NCBI GenBank assembly: GCA_930367205.1
Contig: OV884013.1
Location: 118,396,706 to 118,460,705, forward strand
Direction: 5' to 3'
Origin: Acanthosoma haemorrhoidale
Lineage: Eukaryota > Arthropoda > Insecta > Hemiptera > Acanthosomatidae
DNA length: 64,000 nt
In this document: positions 10,160 to 21,808 of the stretch, in pieces
Numbering within the stretch: position 1 is the stretch's first letter
Layout: every line of letters begins with the position of its first letter
Notes under the pieces: generated by a model
The model's input: the letters and a program-made list of their open reading frames with translations, nothing else
What the model was told of the DNA's origin: nothing
The model's database searches: none
Made by a program: the position numbers and the translations under genes

Positions 10160-10940
10160 GAAATTATCAAGGATCCTTCGGGCGTATGAAATAAATGAAT
10201 TTTCCATCTGATAACATAAAATTATAATTTAATCCAGTAAATTTAAACTTATAATAAACATCACAATCAAAAGTGATAACATTAAAAATACATAAATTTG
10301 GGTCCTTACTGGAACGACAAAACATAACATTGGGATACTTAATAACATTTGATCTAACCAATTTTTAAAACTCTTAGGACCTTTATCGCCTGTATTAAAA
10401 GATGTACAATCTAAATATTTCCTTGGCCTTAAATATTACTTATTGGTAATAACTGATTTATTATGTAACTTACGATGTTTAACAGGATTGCCTCGTTTAT
10501 TGAGAACAATATTAGAATAATTAATGTCTTTATCCAGTACTGGTTGTATAATTCCGATGATAATAATCAGTAGCAATTCCATCCAGATATGTAAAATCAT
10601 ATTCAAAAAACTTTGGATCTAGAAAATTGAAATCTGCGCCACTGGTTTCTAAACCATACTTAGTTGAAAAGTACTTCATAGCATTAACTTTGTGGGCATT
10701 TGTAGCCTTGTCATTGATACATTTTAAGCTTACATGAAAACATTTAAATTTTTTACAATATTGATTAACTTATATTTAGAATATCGTCCCGGTAAGGACG
10801 ATATATACACGGTATACGGTATACGGTGTATAGGATCTGAATTATAGGAAATTCCACCATACCTATTTTTTGTCTCATTAGAATGCTAGGAATTCTTTGT
10901 TCTGGATCACACGTGTAATTTTTTTGCTGTTAGTAAGAGA
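10160..10940 (-). pseudogene. Unrecognised broken protein gene (several frames)
   Basis: Several consecutive minus-strand pieces look protein-like, with balanced composition rather than AT-rich noise, but they sit in different frames. From upstream to downstream they include PSILMRQKIGMVEF (about 10890-10850), then NAHKVNAMKYFSTKYGLET and DFNFLDPKFFEYDF (about 10720-10600), a basic stretch KRGNPVKHRKLHNK (about 10510-10465), and a 64-aa frame at 10167-10361 with NVMFCRSSKDPNLCIF. The order suggests one former gene of at least 250 codons broken by frameshifts and stops. I do not recognise the family. A transposon- or virus-derived capsid-like protein is possible, but this is only a guess. Confidence 0.4.
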
Positions 10941-11625
10941 GGATGTGCCGACAAGTAATATTTTTCGTTCAAGTTTTTTCTATTTAAATATTCATACAAT
11001 TCTCAAATTAGCTTCATACGGAAGGCAGATCAAAAAAGTAAGGCTACGTTATATATTAATTAAATAGCAACGTTTCGTTTAGTACAGATTGTTTTCGCTA
11101 CTGGTATAAAGTATATACAGGTATACTGTAGTGTTCATACATTAGGCCTGTAAAAAGTATTTTCTGTTTGACGAAGAAATATATAAAGCTAAATTAAAGA
11201 GAACTGTTCGGCTAAGAAACATATTAAGTTAAACTGAACAAAAACTCCCAATGATCCTATAAATACATTATTTTGATCGTTGTACCTAGTTTCCACTTAT
11301 TCCCTTCAAAGTAAATATTTCTTATTGTAATACATTTACATAAATTGTGCACATCAGGTTTTCATTCCGAAATTCATATGAATTTGCTTGGAGTATGAAC
11401 AATTTTATTGTGTATTTGCAACATCCACAAGAGGGGAAATCAAATTACTTACTACTTTTTATGTAAATAGAAAAATTATAAAATAAAGATAGTTTTGAAA
11501 TTCATTTCTATTATTACAGTACTCTTTGTAATAAAGTTGGGTTTGTTCTTATTTAATTGCATCCATTTTAAATAGCTATATTTTTTCTACTTTAATAAAG
11601 TCTAGATGCAATTATTATTTCCCTT
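10941..11625. other. AT-rich sequence, nothing recognised
   Basis: No open frame, repeat or motif that I can name is present between the broken protein and the LTR at 11626. Confidence 0.45.
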
Positions 11626-12375
11626 TGTCGGGGATGCATGTCGGGGAGGTTTCAACGACCCGGCCACTGACCGGCGGGTGTCAGAAAGAGATATGAATAA
11701 ACCTGTGGTCTTTGACCTTTGCTGGCGGCCTAGTAGGAAGGAAGCTTAATTCGTATTTGTTTATTGATCTGACTCCATAAGATCTTAGAATGTGAGCCCC
11801 GGCGTGACCACGAATTCACACCTGGTATCTGAGAGTCGGCGAAAACCTCTGGATCCCGAAGCCAAATGTGAACAGGAAAGAGGAAGACCGCTCTAGGGGA
11901 GATGCTACTAGGTACCTTTTGTAGGACCCCAGAGGTCGTCGTCTGCATGGAAGAGATCCCTTCCATGGATGTGCTAGTTTTAGCGAGACGGGTCAGAGAA
12001 TCGGACTAGAAAGGTGTAGGGTCTGACAACGCCGGACTAACACATTTAGGTTAGGCGAGGTTAGAACAGAGAGATGCAGAGATAGTTGAATGATAAGACC
12101 ATGGTTTATGTAGAGCAGCAAGCGCCAGTGCAGTGAGAGAGAGGGAGGTGTTCTAGGTGCCGGTTCTATTTTCCGCTCTTAGACACTCGGTTTATATAGG
12201 CAGGCCAGCCGTGGTGGGGATGGCTCCCCACCTGTGGCTGTTTCCCCCACTAGCTTCTCTCCCCTCTCCACCTGACATCATAAGCTTTATAACCATATGG
12301 AAACATAGATAGATATTGTTTGGTCCGAGAAGAGGGGAACTTCTAATTATTCGTAATTAAGAGGTGGCCACAACA
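11626..12375 (-). mobile_element. LTR of the same TG...CCGACA family
   Basis: Read on the minus strand it begins TGTTGTGGCCACC and ends CCCCGACA. It carries TATATAAACC (near 12195) followed downstream by AATAAACAAATACG (near 11760), the promoter-then-polyA order of an LTR. It shares blocks with the plus-strand LTR at 16281-17191: CTCAGATAC...GTGTGAATTCGTGGT and GCTAAAACTAGCAC. Flanking 5-mers (CCCTT and TCATT) do not match, so the borders are from family similarity and TG/CA ends only. No internal coding region adjoins it. Confidence 0.65.
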
Positions 12376-12477
12376 TCATTATTTATTATTATTATCATTA
12401 TTAAACTGTTCACGTTCAGTATGATGGTGAATGTTGAATAAAACTATTTTTATAATGTTAAAACCAAAGAGACAAAA

Positions 12478-12669
12478 AAGGTGCAGAGGTAGTTGAATAA
12501 GTAAGCCATGGTTCGAACAGAGCAACAAACGCTATCGCAGAAAGAGAGTTCGGTGTCTCTTCGAGTGTCTGGTTCCGACTGTCTGAGAAAGTTAAGTATT
12601 TCAGGAGTTGTCCGGTCCGGGAAAAGGGCAACTTCTATTTATTCGTGGTGAAGAAGTCGCCACAACACC
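12478..12669 (-). mobile_element. Partial LTR related to the 11.6-12.4 kb copy
   Basis: The minus strand starts TGTTGTGGCGACTTCTTC and runs through sequence like the 5' half of the preceding LTR (the plus strand shares GTTGAATAAGTAAGCCATGGT versus GTTGAATGATAAGACCATGGT). The other half is missing. It lies only 100 bp from the fuller copy, so it may be a truncated tandem neighbour. Confidence 0.55.
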
Positions 12670-12679
12670 CGTCTCATAT

Positions 12680-14180
12680 CTCTAACTCATTGGGATAAAT
12701 TGAATATTTGGCTGCTAATATTGAATGCACCTTACGGACTTTTTGAACCATCATTTCCTCTAAGTTATATCCTACCAATGCCACTACTATAATTAGGTTG
12801 AGCTTTCCTTTCCGCGGGTCTATTATAAAGATGACTACTGTACCTGTTGATTTAGCATCTCTTCTGGGTCAGCTCACATTCAATCTTTGGGTTTAGTTTC
12901 TCAAGGTATGATGAATGGTACGTTTTTGGTAGTTAGCAAATTTGTTTAATTTGAATCAATGTGAATCTTAATTCATCTGAATGCTGTTTTTTTTTGTTAC
13001 GACTCGTCCTTAGTAGTGACGCATGCGTTATAAAATAGTGTGTATACTATATTTTTCGAGTTTATGGTAAAATGGAGCGGGCATAGTTGGAATGAGCTTT
13101 TCGGTCTCTCTGCACTTTTAAATCACCTCGCGTCAAATTTCCTTCAATCCACCAGCACACACCTTAAACCTTCAAACCACCTTCACACCGAAAAAAATGT
13201 TTGCACTATTCTTAATCAGGTCTTACGGTAATGAAGTAAAGTGTTAACCTAAAATGCTGAAAATTTGCAACTGTTAGGAAATACCTTTAATAAATTTTTC
13301 GTATGTGGTCTTCCCGAGAGACCCGGCTAATTCATTCATTAAACATTCAACACTCTACGAAATTGAATCTATAAAAGGCAATATGGCGTTGTGTCTTTTT
13401 TATATTCAAAGCTATCTGAATCATTGATCACCATTGCTTATTGCCCAATAGGGCCCAATAGATTGTAATTTTATACCAATAAAAGGTTTCTAACAATAAA
13501 AAAAGGTATTTGGTGAGATTTATTCATAAATTTCTCTACGTAAATTTGTCATTGTAATATTTTTTTATTTAATAGTATCATCTTAGATAGATGTTATCTT
13601 TGGATGTTTTAGTATCTATTGCGTATGTAATTTACTATTTGGCAACGGATTCAATTTGAGCAAATAAAAAACCAGGCATGTAGCAATGTAATATGATGTG
13701 AAAATCATGTGTACATATGTACATAAATATTTCTAGAATATTGGGACAAGTTACAAAGCAAACATGTAATAGAGAGTAGTGGCAGTGAGACGGAAAGATT
13801 GACCCCGATAGCTTACTGTGCCAGAGGCCCTGCGGTCGGGAGGACTTAGGCCCCAGGGTCAGTTCCATTCCGGTCGGACACACTCCCTATCCCACAGGAT
13901 CATTGATTAGGGTCATTGAAGGGTTCCAGGATCAGCCCTCCTCAGGAAAGCTGACCGCGACCATCGCCATGTCAAAGTCTTCGCTACACTTAGGAGGAAG
14001 ACCTCTTCGATTAAATCTCAATGTTCAAGTTGGATCACTTGGGTACTATTGAGTTCAAATAAGCTAACGAACGTTTTTATTCCATATTAGTACTTTTTTT
14101 TTTAATATATATCAAGTATCTATAATTGCATCTATATATTATCAACTTATAGATCCTGTGGAAAGCCAGTACGTGGAACA
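12680..14180. other. No gene recognised
   Basis: Mixed AT-rich sequence with short chance frames. A GC-richer stretch at 13790-13990 has no recognisable coding motif or repeat partner in the window. Confidence 0.4.
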
Positions 14181-14186
14181 CTTATA

Positions 14187-15261
14187 AACGGTGTACCGGA
14201 ATAACACATTGATTTGAATTTTCCGCCATTTGTGCAGTAAAGTGCTGGTAACCCTAAAAAAAAAAAAACAATTTGACAGCTGACAGTTTAAGATTAGTCT
14301 TGCTGAAAATTCATCATCAATTCGGCGTCGTAAACACAGTTCTTTGTGCCGAAATTGGATGTTATTGATGTAGCCAATACGTGGTTTCAACAGGATGGTG
14401 CCACATGCCATACAGCAAATGAAACAATTCAAATACTGCATGAGACATTTCCAGGTCGTGTACTCTCTCGTTTCGGTGATCAGAATTAATCGTGTAATTT
14501 AACACTTTTAGATTTATTTTTATGTGGTTATTTTAAGTCAAAGGTGTATTTCAACAAGCCCACATCCACCCGTCCATTAAAAGAGGAAATTCAACACTGC
14601 ATCAACGAAATACAACCATATTTATGGCAAATGGTCATGGAAAATTTCGACAAAAGAGTGCGGTTGTGCCAGCAAAGTCGTGGAAGACTTTTGCCCAATG
14701 TGTTATTCCATAAATAACCCTATCCTATTTAGTTTATAATTCGATAGAAAAATAACAACAAAAATACTAAATACTGTGTTTTATATTTAAATAGCCTTTC
14801 CAACCACCCTAATCCTGTAGCACAGTCATTGCACTGCGCCACTCATCCCTATAATCCTCCTCGGAGACTGAAACGGCAGTGGCCTCGTGACCTGCTATAA
14901 ACGCGTGACAGTGGGAGTCCTGGCAATGGCCAGTTTCTCCAATCATGTCCTGAGCGTCTGTGGCTCTCGCGCTCTTGGTCAGCCTCCACTGGCTAGTATC
15001 CGGTGACGCGGCTGACGGAGGAGCGTGGGGGACTTCCCAAGACTCCGCTTTCTCTTCGCGGTGGATTTGGGGGGTCTCTGGGCTGTCTGTAAATATTGTA
15101 TGAATGAGCGAGTGAATGATGAACTGTAAATATGGTATGAATGAGAGCATTTATCTTAATTACTTATTGCCTTATAAAAGGCAGATTGTAATTTTAGCAC
15201 AATAAAGGAATTTAACTAACTATATTTAAATCAAATCTTGCGTTAATTTCGGGACACCCTT
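14187..15261 (+). mobile_element. IS630/Tc1-mariner-like element, internally deleted, with LINE inserted
   Basis: This belongs to the family seen best at 30443-31322. The left part carries the family leader (CAATTTGACAGCTGACAGTTTA near 14268), and the right end reads CTTGCGTTAATTTCGGGACACCC (to about 15261). Between them are transposase pieces: the QDGATCH Asp block near 14394 and the C-terminal part around 14490-14720. The N-terminal DNA-binding domain and the first catalytic Asp are missing, and stops interrupt the rest, so it cannot move itself. A LINE 3' end interrupts it at 14793-15220. Left boundary is approximate. Confidence 0.75.
14793..15220 (+). mobile_element. Jockey-like LINE 3' end with 11-bp target duplication
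   Basis: TATATTTAAAT occurs directly before (14782-14792) and after (15221-15231) this 428-bp insert. The insert matches the 3' end of the LINE at 25001-28871: the end of ORF2 (CTTTCCAACCACCC...), the 3' untranslated region with GGTGACGCGGCTGACGGAGG, and a terminal CACAATAAAGG. Severe 5' truncation plus a target duplication shows insertion by target-primed reverse transcription into the older IS630-like element. There is no poly(A) run at the end; 14 bp separate AATAAA from the duplication. Confidence 0.9.
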
Positions 15262-16280
15262 TAGTTTGGTAGAAATAAAACTATAAAAAAATAAAACATA
15301 ATCGATAAATGATCCTAACTACAGTTTTAATGGATTTTTGATATTATAGCTCATGGAGTTAACAACGTATATAATACAATATTATTAAGGTACACAACAC
15401 ATACTGTCTCTCCACCTCAAGCCTCTTTGGGTCATAAAATAGAAATCACCTTGAAAATTATCATGGCTCTAAAACAATATATGTTTATGATAGTTCAATT
15501 AAAGTTTGTATAAATAGTTTAAAAAGGCATTTGCATATTATTAATGACGATGACTCGCCTTATTAATATTGATTGCCTGGCACTTTAACTAGTTTTTATT
15601 TCTCGGCATTAAGTGTCCCATTTATTTAAAAGTTTAATTAAGTTATATCGTTCCACATAATTTACATTTTAACCTCTTATTTGAAATTCCTATAAAATTA
15701 TGTATTCCCGTGATGGAATACCGTTGGTAGAGGCAGGGCTTTTAGGGCTGATGGAGAACCTTGTGGGGCTGGAACTACTCAAACAAACTTATCCTACCTA
15801 TAAATAGCTTGACTGAAATGAAATTATCAATAATTAAGGAGAGAGAAAAATAATTAATTGAACCAAATTAACTAAATAAATGCAATCTAGATGTTGAAAA
15901 TAGATGTATTTTATTGAAATATTTTAAACGTACTGTTTACTAAAAAAAAATCAAACTTACTTATATTATTTATAATGTTATCAAGTAAAACAACTTAAAA
16001 CTTTAATTTTGGCATTGATGAAGACACTGATAAATAGGATGAACTATCTAGCAGATTTTAAAGGTTTACTAGTGTCAATGAGGAGCAAGCCTCAAAATCG
16101 CCTAATTAATAACAAGACAAAAACCGAAGAAGACAAAATTAGAGAGGAAATGACCACTTAGTGGAAAATGAAGACGATGCAATTGTTCTCTATTTTATTA
16201 ATAACACTAATATCCTATTTTTTTACTGTTTTTCCTGTAGAATAAGCTCTCTTACGTAACTGTTTATTGTTTATTACATG
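15262..16280. other. AT-rich sequence, nothing recognised
   Basis: No gene or repeat family is recognised. The last five bases (16276-16280, ACATG) are the left target duplication of the adjacent solo LTR. Confidence 0.45.
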
Positions 16281-17191
16281 TGTAGCGACCGCTAAGTACA
16301 TACGATAAATCACCCTAGACTCTATTGTATATATATTGTAAATTAATTTAAACAAGTGTGAACAACATTACCAAAATATAAATCATTGTAAATGTGGTAA
16401 ACAATAAACATGCAGCTGCGGGCCAATTAGTTATATGAACTGGGGCACTAGCTACCAGTAGCAGGTACTAAGCGACCCAAACCCCCGAAAGGCCCGAAGA
16501 CCTTTACCCGGGTCAGGTATCGGTGACATATCTCTTTGTCATAGAACAAAGAAAATCACATACTCAACTGGCCTTGAGTACAATAATACCAAGTCTGATT
16601 TGCTACTGACGAAGCCAGCTGGGTATTTAAGACCGGCGGTTTGGGCCTGTATATCATTCTCCTGACTGGCTGACTGATAGCTTGTGGCTGCTGTGATGTT
16701 CAAAAACTTGGCCTTCCCATTTATAAAAAAATCTGGACCTCTCTTTCTAACCTCGCTATGTTTTAGTCCGCCCTCGTCAGACCCCACACTTTCCTAGTGA
16801 GATTCTCTGCCTTCGTTGCGCTAAAACTAGCACCTCCTTAGGAGAGACCTCTCCCTAGTGGACAACGGTTGTTGTGGCCCTGCAAGCTTACCAAGCAGTG
16901 TTTCCCACGGCGATTCAGTCTCTCCGGTTCACATTCGCCTTTGAAATCCGGAGGGATTTCGCCTACCCTCAGATACTGAGTGTGAATTCGTGGTAATTCC
17001 AAGACCACACAAACTACCTACCCTATACCTCTTCTCCTGAACATAGTGCACTGTCGGGGCACATACCTATTAAAAATGGAGTCAGATAGTAAGACCGTCA
17101 TGAAACAATTGTCCAGGTTATAAACTTAATCAACCCTAACTTCGTCACCAGGGCTAGGGTAACTGGGCGCCCCCCTCGTGACGACCCGACA
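16281..17191 (+). mobile_element. Solo LTR with 5-bp target duplication ACATG
   Basis: The 911-bp unit starts TGTAGCGACC and ends CCCGACA. It is flanked by ACATG at 16276-16280 and 17192-17196, a perfect 5-bp duplication as made by Ty3/gypsy- and BEL-type integrases. No primer site or coding sequence lies beside it, so the internal region was lost by recombination between the two LTRs. It shares blocks with the copies at 477, 11626 and 32069, including the terminal CGACA and the ATGGAGTCAGATA block. It has no coding capacity. Confidence 0.88.
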
Positions 17192-17227
17192 ACATGTTGT
17201 GAAGCTTTCTGGTGTTCACTTGAAATA

Positions 17228-17672
17228 TTCATGAAATTCCATAGTAGTCTATCCAACCACCCTAATCCCCTAGCACAGTCATTGCACTGCTCCACTCATC
17301 TCTATAATCCTCCTCGGAGACTGAAACGGCAGTGGCCTCGTGAACTACTATAAATGCGCAACAGTGGGAGTCCTGGCAATGGCCAGCTTCTCCAATCATG
17401 TCCTGAGCGTATGTGGCTCTCGCGCTCTTCGTCAGCCTCCACTGGCTCGTATCCGGTGACGTGGCTGGTGGGGGAGCGTGGGGACTTCCCAAGACTCCGC
17501 TTCCTCTTTCGCTTGCGAGAGAGGCAACAACCGTGTGGACTTTGGGGGCCCCTGGGCTGTTTGTAAATATTGTATGAATGTGCAAGTGAATGATGAACAC
17601 TTATCTCAATTATTTATTGCCTATTAAGTAAAGGCAGATTGTAATTTCATCATAATAAAGTTGTTAACATGT
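17228..17672 (+). mobile_element. Jockey-like LINE 3' end with 10-bp target duplication
   Basis: ACTTGAAATA at 17218-17227 is repeated at 17673-17682. Between them lies a 445-bp 5'-truncated copy of the LINE 3' end, starting in the last codons of ORF2 (ATGAAATTCCATAG) and ending ATCATAATAAAG plus 12 bp. It landed about 30 bp from the solo LTR. No poly(A) tail is present. Confidence 0.85.
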
Positions 17673-17800
17673 ACTTGAAATAAACTATGTGTAATCCTTA
17701 TGAACATGAATGCATATGCTTTTCTGACCTGAACGGCAGTGATAGGAGAGGCAGTGAGGTGAGTGATTGGAATGGTCCTCGTTAGAGAGGAAACAAGATA

Positions 17801-19543
17801 ACGTTATGTTACTGAGGAAGAAATATCAACCCTTACATAAATTAGACGATAAATGTATCTTATATTTATGTTTGTCGTCTTGCTACTGTCTTAGTGTTGA
17901 GTTACGTTTTAATATTTATTGATCATTTTAAAATTTTAATTTATTTCTATAGTAAGGTTACCTATTCGGTATATATAACTATGGGTTTATAAGAATTAAA
18001 AGATATTTTATGTTTTCAATATTATTATTTATTAAATTAAGTTTTTTGTGTCTTCTATATTTGTAAAATTATGTTTCTTGATCTAAATTATAGTCCATTG
18101 ATTCGTGAATAGGTGTGACGTTGTCCGTCGATGCCACATTAATTAGTTAAGGGGCTAAAACTAGTTTCAGTAGACAGTATAAATATGAACAGGCAAGTAT
18201 TCGAGTTCTGGTCTAAAGAATAAATTTATAAAAATGTGAAATTTATTTTTGCTTGAATTTTTCATTTGTATATCCATTAATTTATATCGACCAGCTGCCA
18301 ATTGTGGAATTAACTTTCGTAAATTTCAAATTTCAATTTAGAGCACGGTCTCATAACTTACAAAAAAAGAAATTGATGGTAGGGTAACACAAACAAGGAA
18401 CAAACTGAAAACTCTAAACAAATACACTTCCCATCTCCCATAATGGCCTAGTCGATTTCACTGAGTACATTTGACTAACTAAACTCGTAGTAAAAGTCAA
18501 CAGTTAGCCCTGAAATAATTTCCTGTCTTTCTCTCAACAGCGATCGCCCTGAGAGGAAACTGTTGAGAGCACGTGTGCTGGTAATTCATCACTTGTAGGC
18601 TTCAGCACTCGCCCCGAACGGAATATTGCCCGTTACTCACTCCTCCCAGCCGTCGTAAAAAAAAAAAGTGGATTGAGTTCATCTATATTTCTTATCAGGA
18701 AGTTTTTTACGAAAAAAAAACACGTAGGTAATCATTTACGCTCCCTCGAAATTGCCAGGAACCACATCAGTTTTAGGGCAGATAACACGCTGCGTGAATA
18801 TGCTACTAGAATGTACCTCTGACATTCACTTAATCACTGAACCATTGATATATCTCCAAGAATAATTTCATCTACTAATTGTTTAATCTGTTTTTTATTT
18901 AGTTATAATTGCTTTTTGTTTATATTATTATGATTATTATTTTATGTAATTTATAACCAATTTCTCCTTTTTACCTAATATGTATAACGTTAAAGAAAAT
19001 TAAATAGTATTTATAGCGTACATAAATCAGTGGCTTAATCAGGTTGAATTTATTATGATCAAAATGAAAAATTCAAACAAAAGTAAAAAATGTGAACATT
19101 TTTATAAATTTATTCTTCAAAGTAGCTCTCAAATACTTGCCTGTTCATATTTATACTGTCTACTGAAACTAGTTTTAGCCCCTTAACTATTTAATGTGGC
19201 ATCGACAGACAACATTACACCTATTCACGCATCAATGGACTATAATTTAGATCAAGAAACATAATTTTACAAATATAGAAGACAAAAAAGACTTAATTTA
19301 ATAAATAATAATATTGAAAACATAAAATATATTTTAATTCATATAAAGCCATTGTTATATATACCGAATAGGCAACCTCACTACAGAAATAAATTAAAAT
19401 TTTAAAATTAAATATTAAAACGTAACTCAACATTAAGACTGTAGCAAGACGACAAACATAGATATATTTATGAATTTTATGTTAGATACATTTACCGTCT
19501 AATTTATGTAAGGGTTGATATTTCTTCCTCAGTTACATAACGT
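17801..19543. repeat. Large inverted repeat, arms of about 470-480 bp
   Basis: Arm one (17801-18267) and arm two (19062-19543) are reverse complements with high similarity, roughly 90% by eye. A stretch of about 56 bp around CAGTATAAATATGAACAGGC is essentially identical. The spacer is about 790 bp and has no recognised gene. Each arm has a TATA-like CAGTATAAATATG pointing inward, followed about 55 bp later by GAATAAATTT. Each arm can also be bounded as TG(T/A)ACTGAGG...TTTTTCA, an LTR-like TG...CA unit. It could be two oppositely oriented LTR-like units, a foldback element, or a segment duplicated by inversion. No clear target duplication was found outside. Confidence 0.85.
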
Positions 19544-20599
19544 ACCCATAAACAGTAAGGTTTGTTTTTCTTATAATGTGTGCAAATTATGGTTTCAATT
19601 CTAAGTCATTCGAATAAATTTTTCATACACCTTAGGTTTGTAAAATGGCTTTTGTTTTAATTTGATACTTTTTTTTGTAATATTTACTGGCCGTTTTTTA
19701 AATTTCAAAACATTTTCACAGCAAGCTTACCGATTTATTATATAAAACAATGGATTATAAAGATTTTTTTTTATTATTTTCATACTATATAAATAAATGT
19801 TTATTTCTTATTAAAGCCCTGAGGATCTGTGAAAATTTAACGTACTACTATGATACTTTATATCAATAAAAATAAAGACATTTGGCTAACGTTAAATATG
19901 TTTCATATCAGAGTTAAAAAGCTATAAAAAAGTTTAAATGTTCTAAAATTCCCTCTAAATGTTAACGGCTAATTAAAGCCTCCCTATAGAAAGTAGTTAG
20001 GACTAATAAAAATAGGCATAATTATATTTCCTTGTATTTTCATTGTTGAGTCATAAACGAGCCAATCCTTATAACCAGTCATACTTAGTATATTTGAAAC
20101 CAGATACATTTGAGTCATGTTCACTACTAGTGACAGATACAAAACGTGAATTGCTAAACCAATCGCAATTCTTCAAAAGAAAATATAATCGAATAACAAA
20201 ATATTCGTGTGATTCGTTCTATTCTAAAATGAATAGCCCCAAATAAATTGTATGTCATCTTGAATAGATCTCATGAAATGCACCGAGATGAAACACAATT
20301 TGTCTTCGGGGCTGAGAGGAATAGAAATATTCAGACAGCATTCAGCTGAAATATTGAAGGACCTCCCTTGATAGTCCCTTCAATATAGGATTCGCTCTGC
20401 CACCCTTCCACCTTTCCCTTCCACATTGTCTGTCATATCTTGTTTATTTGCATTGCTTGTTTCCACTTTGGGGTTGCTTAGTGCTCTAGGTATGGCAATA
20501 GTGAAAAATATTGAAATAAAATAAATTATTAGTTTTATTTAATACCTGATGGTTTATGTACTCGAAGGTACATAACTTAGGAGTAGGGAAATTTTAAAA
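19544..20599. other. AT-rich sequence, nothing recognised
   Basis: The 67-aa plus frame at 20043-20246 has no recognisable motif. No repeats were linked to other parts of the window. Confidence 0.4.
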
Positions 20600-20863
20600 C
20601 TTTCAGGTGACAGCCCCCGTCTATGGTACCTGCGCAGGAACGAGGGTCACCACTAGACTTTCAGGTGACAGCCCCCGTCTATGGTACCTGCGCAGGTACG
20701 AGGGTCACTACTAGGCTTTCAGGTGACAGCCCCCGTCTATGGTACCTGCGCAGGAACGAGGGTCACCACTGGACTTTCAGGTGACAGCCCCCGTCTATGG
20801 TACCTGCGCAGGAACGAGGGTCACCACTGGACTTTCAGGTGACAGCCCCCGTCTATGGTACCG
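20600..20863. repeat. 58-bp minisatellite, about 4.5 copies
   Basis: Units start at 20600, 20658, 20716, 20774 and 20832 (truncated), an exact 58-bp spacing. Each begins CTTTCAGGTGACAGCCCCCG and contains GGTACCTGCGCAGG and CGAGGGTCAC. It is GC-rich in an AT-rich context. In unit two the core is a perfect 16-bp palindrome, GTACCTGCGCAGGTAC. There are no unique spacers between units, so it is not a CRISPR array. Confidence 0.95.
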
Positions 20864-21335
20864 TCAGGGTAGTAAGTAATATGGTTTCTGTTGCACTATG
20901 CAATCACACCCCTTCGTCCAACTTACCATGAACAAAAGTACCGGAGCTAAGCATCAGGTCTTTCAAGCATGGTCTCTTTTAGAACGTATAGTTCATGTAC
21001 AATGTCATTCAGACATCATTATTCTGCTTAAATAAGCACTCCCTATTACCTGCACATCCATTATTCAGGTAGGAGATAACACTAGATCCTCAGATGTAGT
21101 CCTCAGAAGGCAGGTGGACTAACTTTAAATTATCTAACTTTTCTATTTTTGTATCGTTAAGTTCACATTGCAAAATTACTCCTCAAACTGGCGCGCGTGC
21201 ACAGAAAAAGAGTTCAAATAGTTGAATAATCATGTTTATTCATTTTTTTTTGTCACGGGAAGGCCTTTAAGACCATGCGAATATCATTACTTTCGGTACT
21301 TTAATTGTTTTTGTTTTTCCTTTCCTTCCATGTTT
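20864..21335. other. No gene recognised
   Basis: Nothing can be named between the minisatellite and the LINE fragment. Confidence 0.4.
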
Positions 21336-21340
21336 CCTAA

Positions 21341-21808
21341 TTATCTCCGCGTGCTTTTGTTTTTTTTTTCCTCTGTCCACGTGACTCGATTTTTCTTTCC
21401 CACAAGAACCTTGATTTCCGTCAGTCTTTTCCTATATCTTTCTCCGTCCAGACAATCCTGGTCCGTCATTCCTAGTCTTTCAGTTTCTTCCTTCATCTGC
21501 TTGGCGTATCCCCTTGAGCTTTTGTATCCTCCGATTTTCTGGAATATTTCCTTGTTTAGTCTTTCCGGGGCCATTCTTACCATATGTCCGTAATATTTCA
21601 GTCTCCTGATCATTATGTCCGTTTCTAGGTCTCTTGAGTCTTTGTAGATTTCCTGGTTGGATATTAGCCTGTATCCTTCTTGTGTCTTTTTGGGGCCGTA
21701 GATCCTTCTTAGGATTCTTCGTTCTATTCTCAGTAGTTTTTCTAGAATGGAGAGGCATGAGGTTTCCGTCCCATATAATATTACCGGTTTAACACCTGTG
21801 TAGTTCAT
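21341..21808 (-). pseudogene. C-terminal fragment of a LINE reverse transcriptase
   Basis: A 155-aa minus-strand frame shows the region that follows the polymerase domain in many insect non-LTR retrotransposon ORF2 proteins: KPVILYGTETSCLSILEK, then RRILRRIYGPKK, then RRLKYYGHMVRM. In the families that carry it, the pattern is LLYG.E.W, LRRIYGP and GH..RM. The frame runs to a stop, but the catalytic domain upstream is missing, so this is a 5'-truncated insertion. Clade not assigned. It differs from the jockey-like LINE at 25-28.9 kb and resembles the fragment at 34-35 kb in layout. Confidence 0.7.

Noticed and set aside
11621..12380. Target duplication for the LTR at 11626-12375
   Set aside because: Flanking five bases are CCCTT and TCATT; they do not match well enough to claim a duplication.
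15699..15722. GTATTCC/GGAATAC inverted repeat
   Set aside because: Only 7 bp arms; expected by chance in a window of this size.
20600..20863. CRISPR-like direct repeats
   Set aside because: Units follow each other without unique spacers and the context is eukaryotic.
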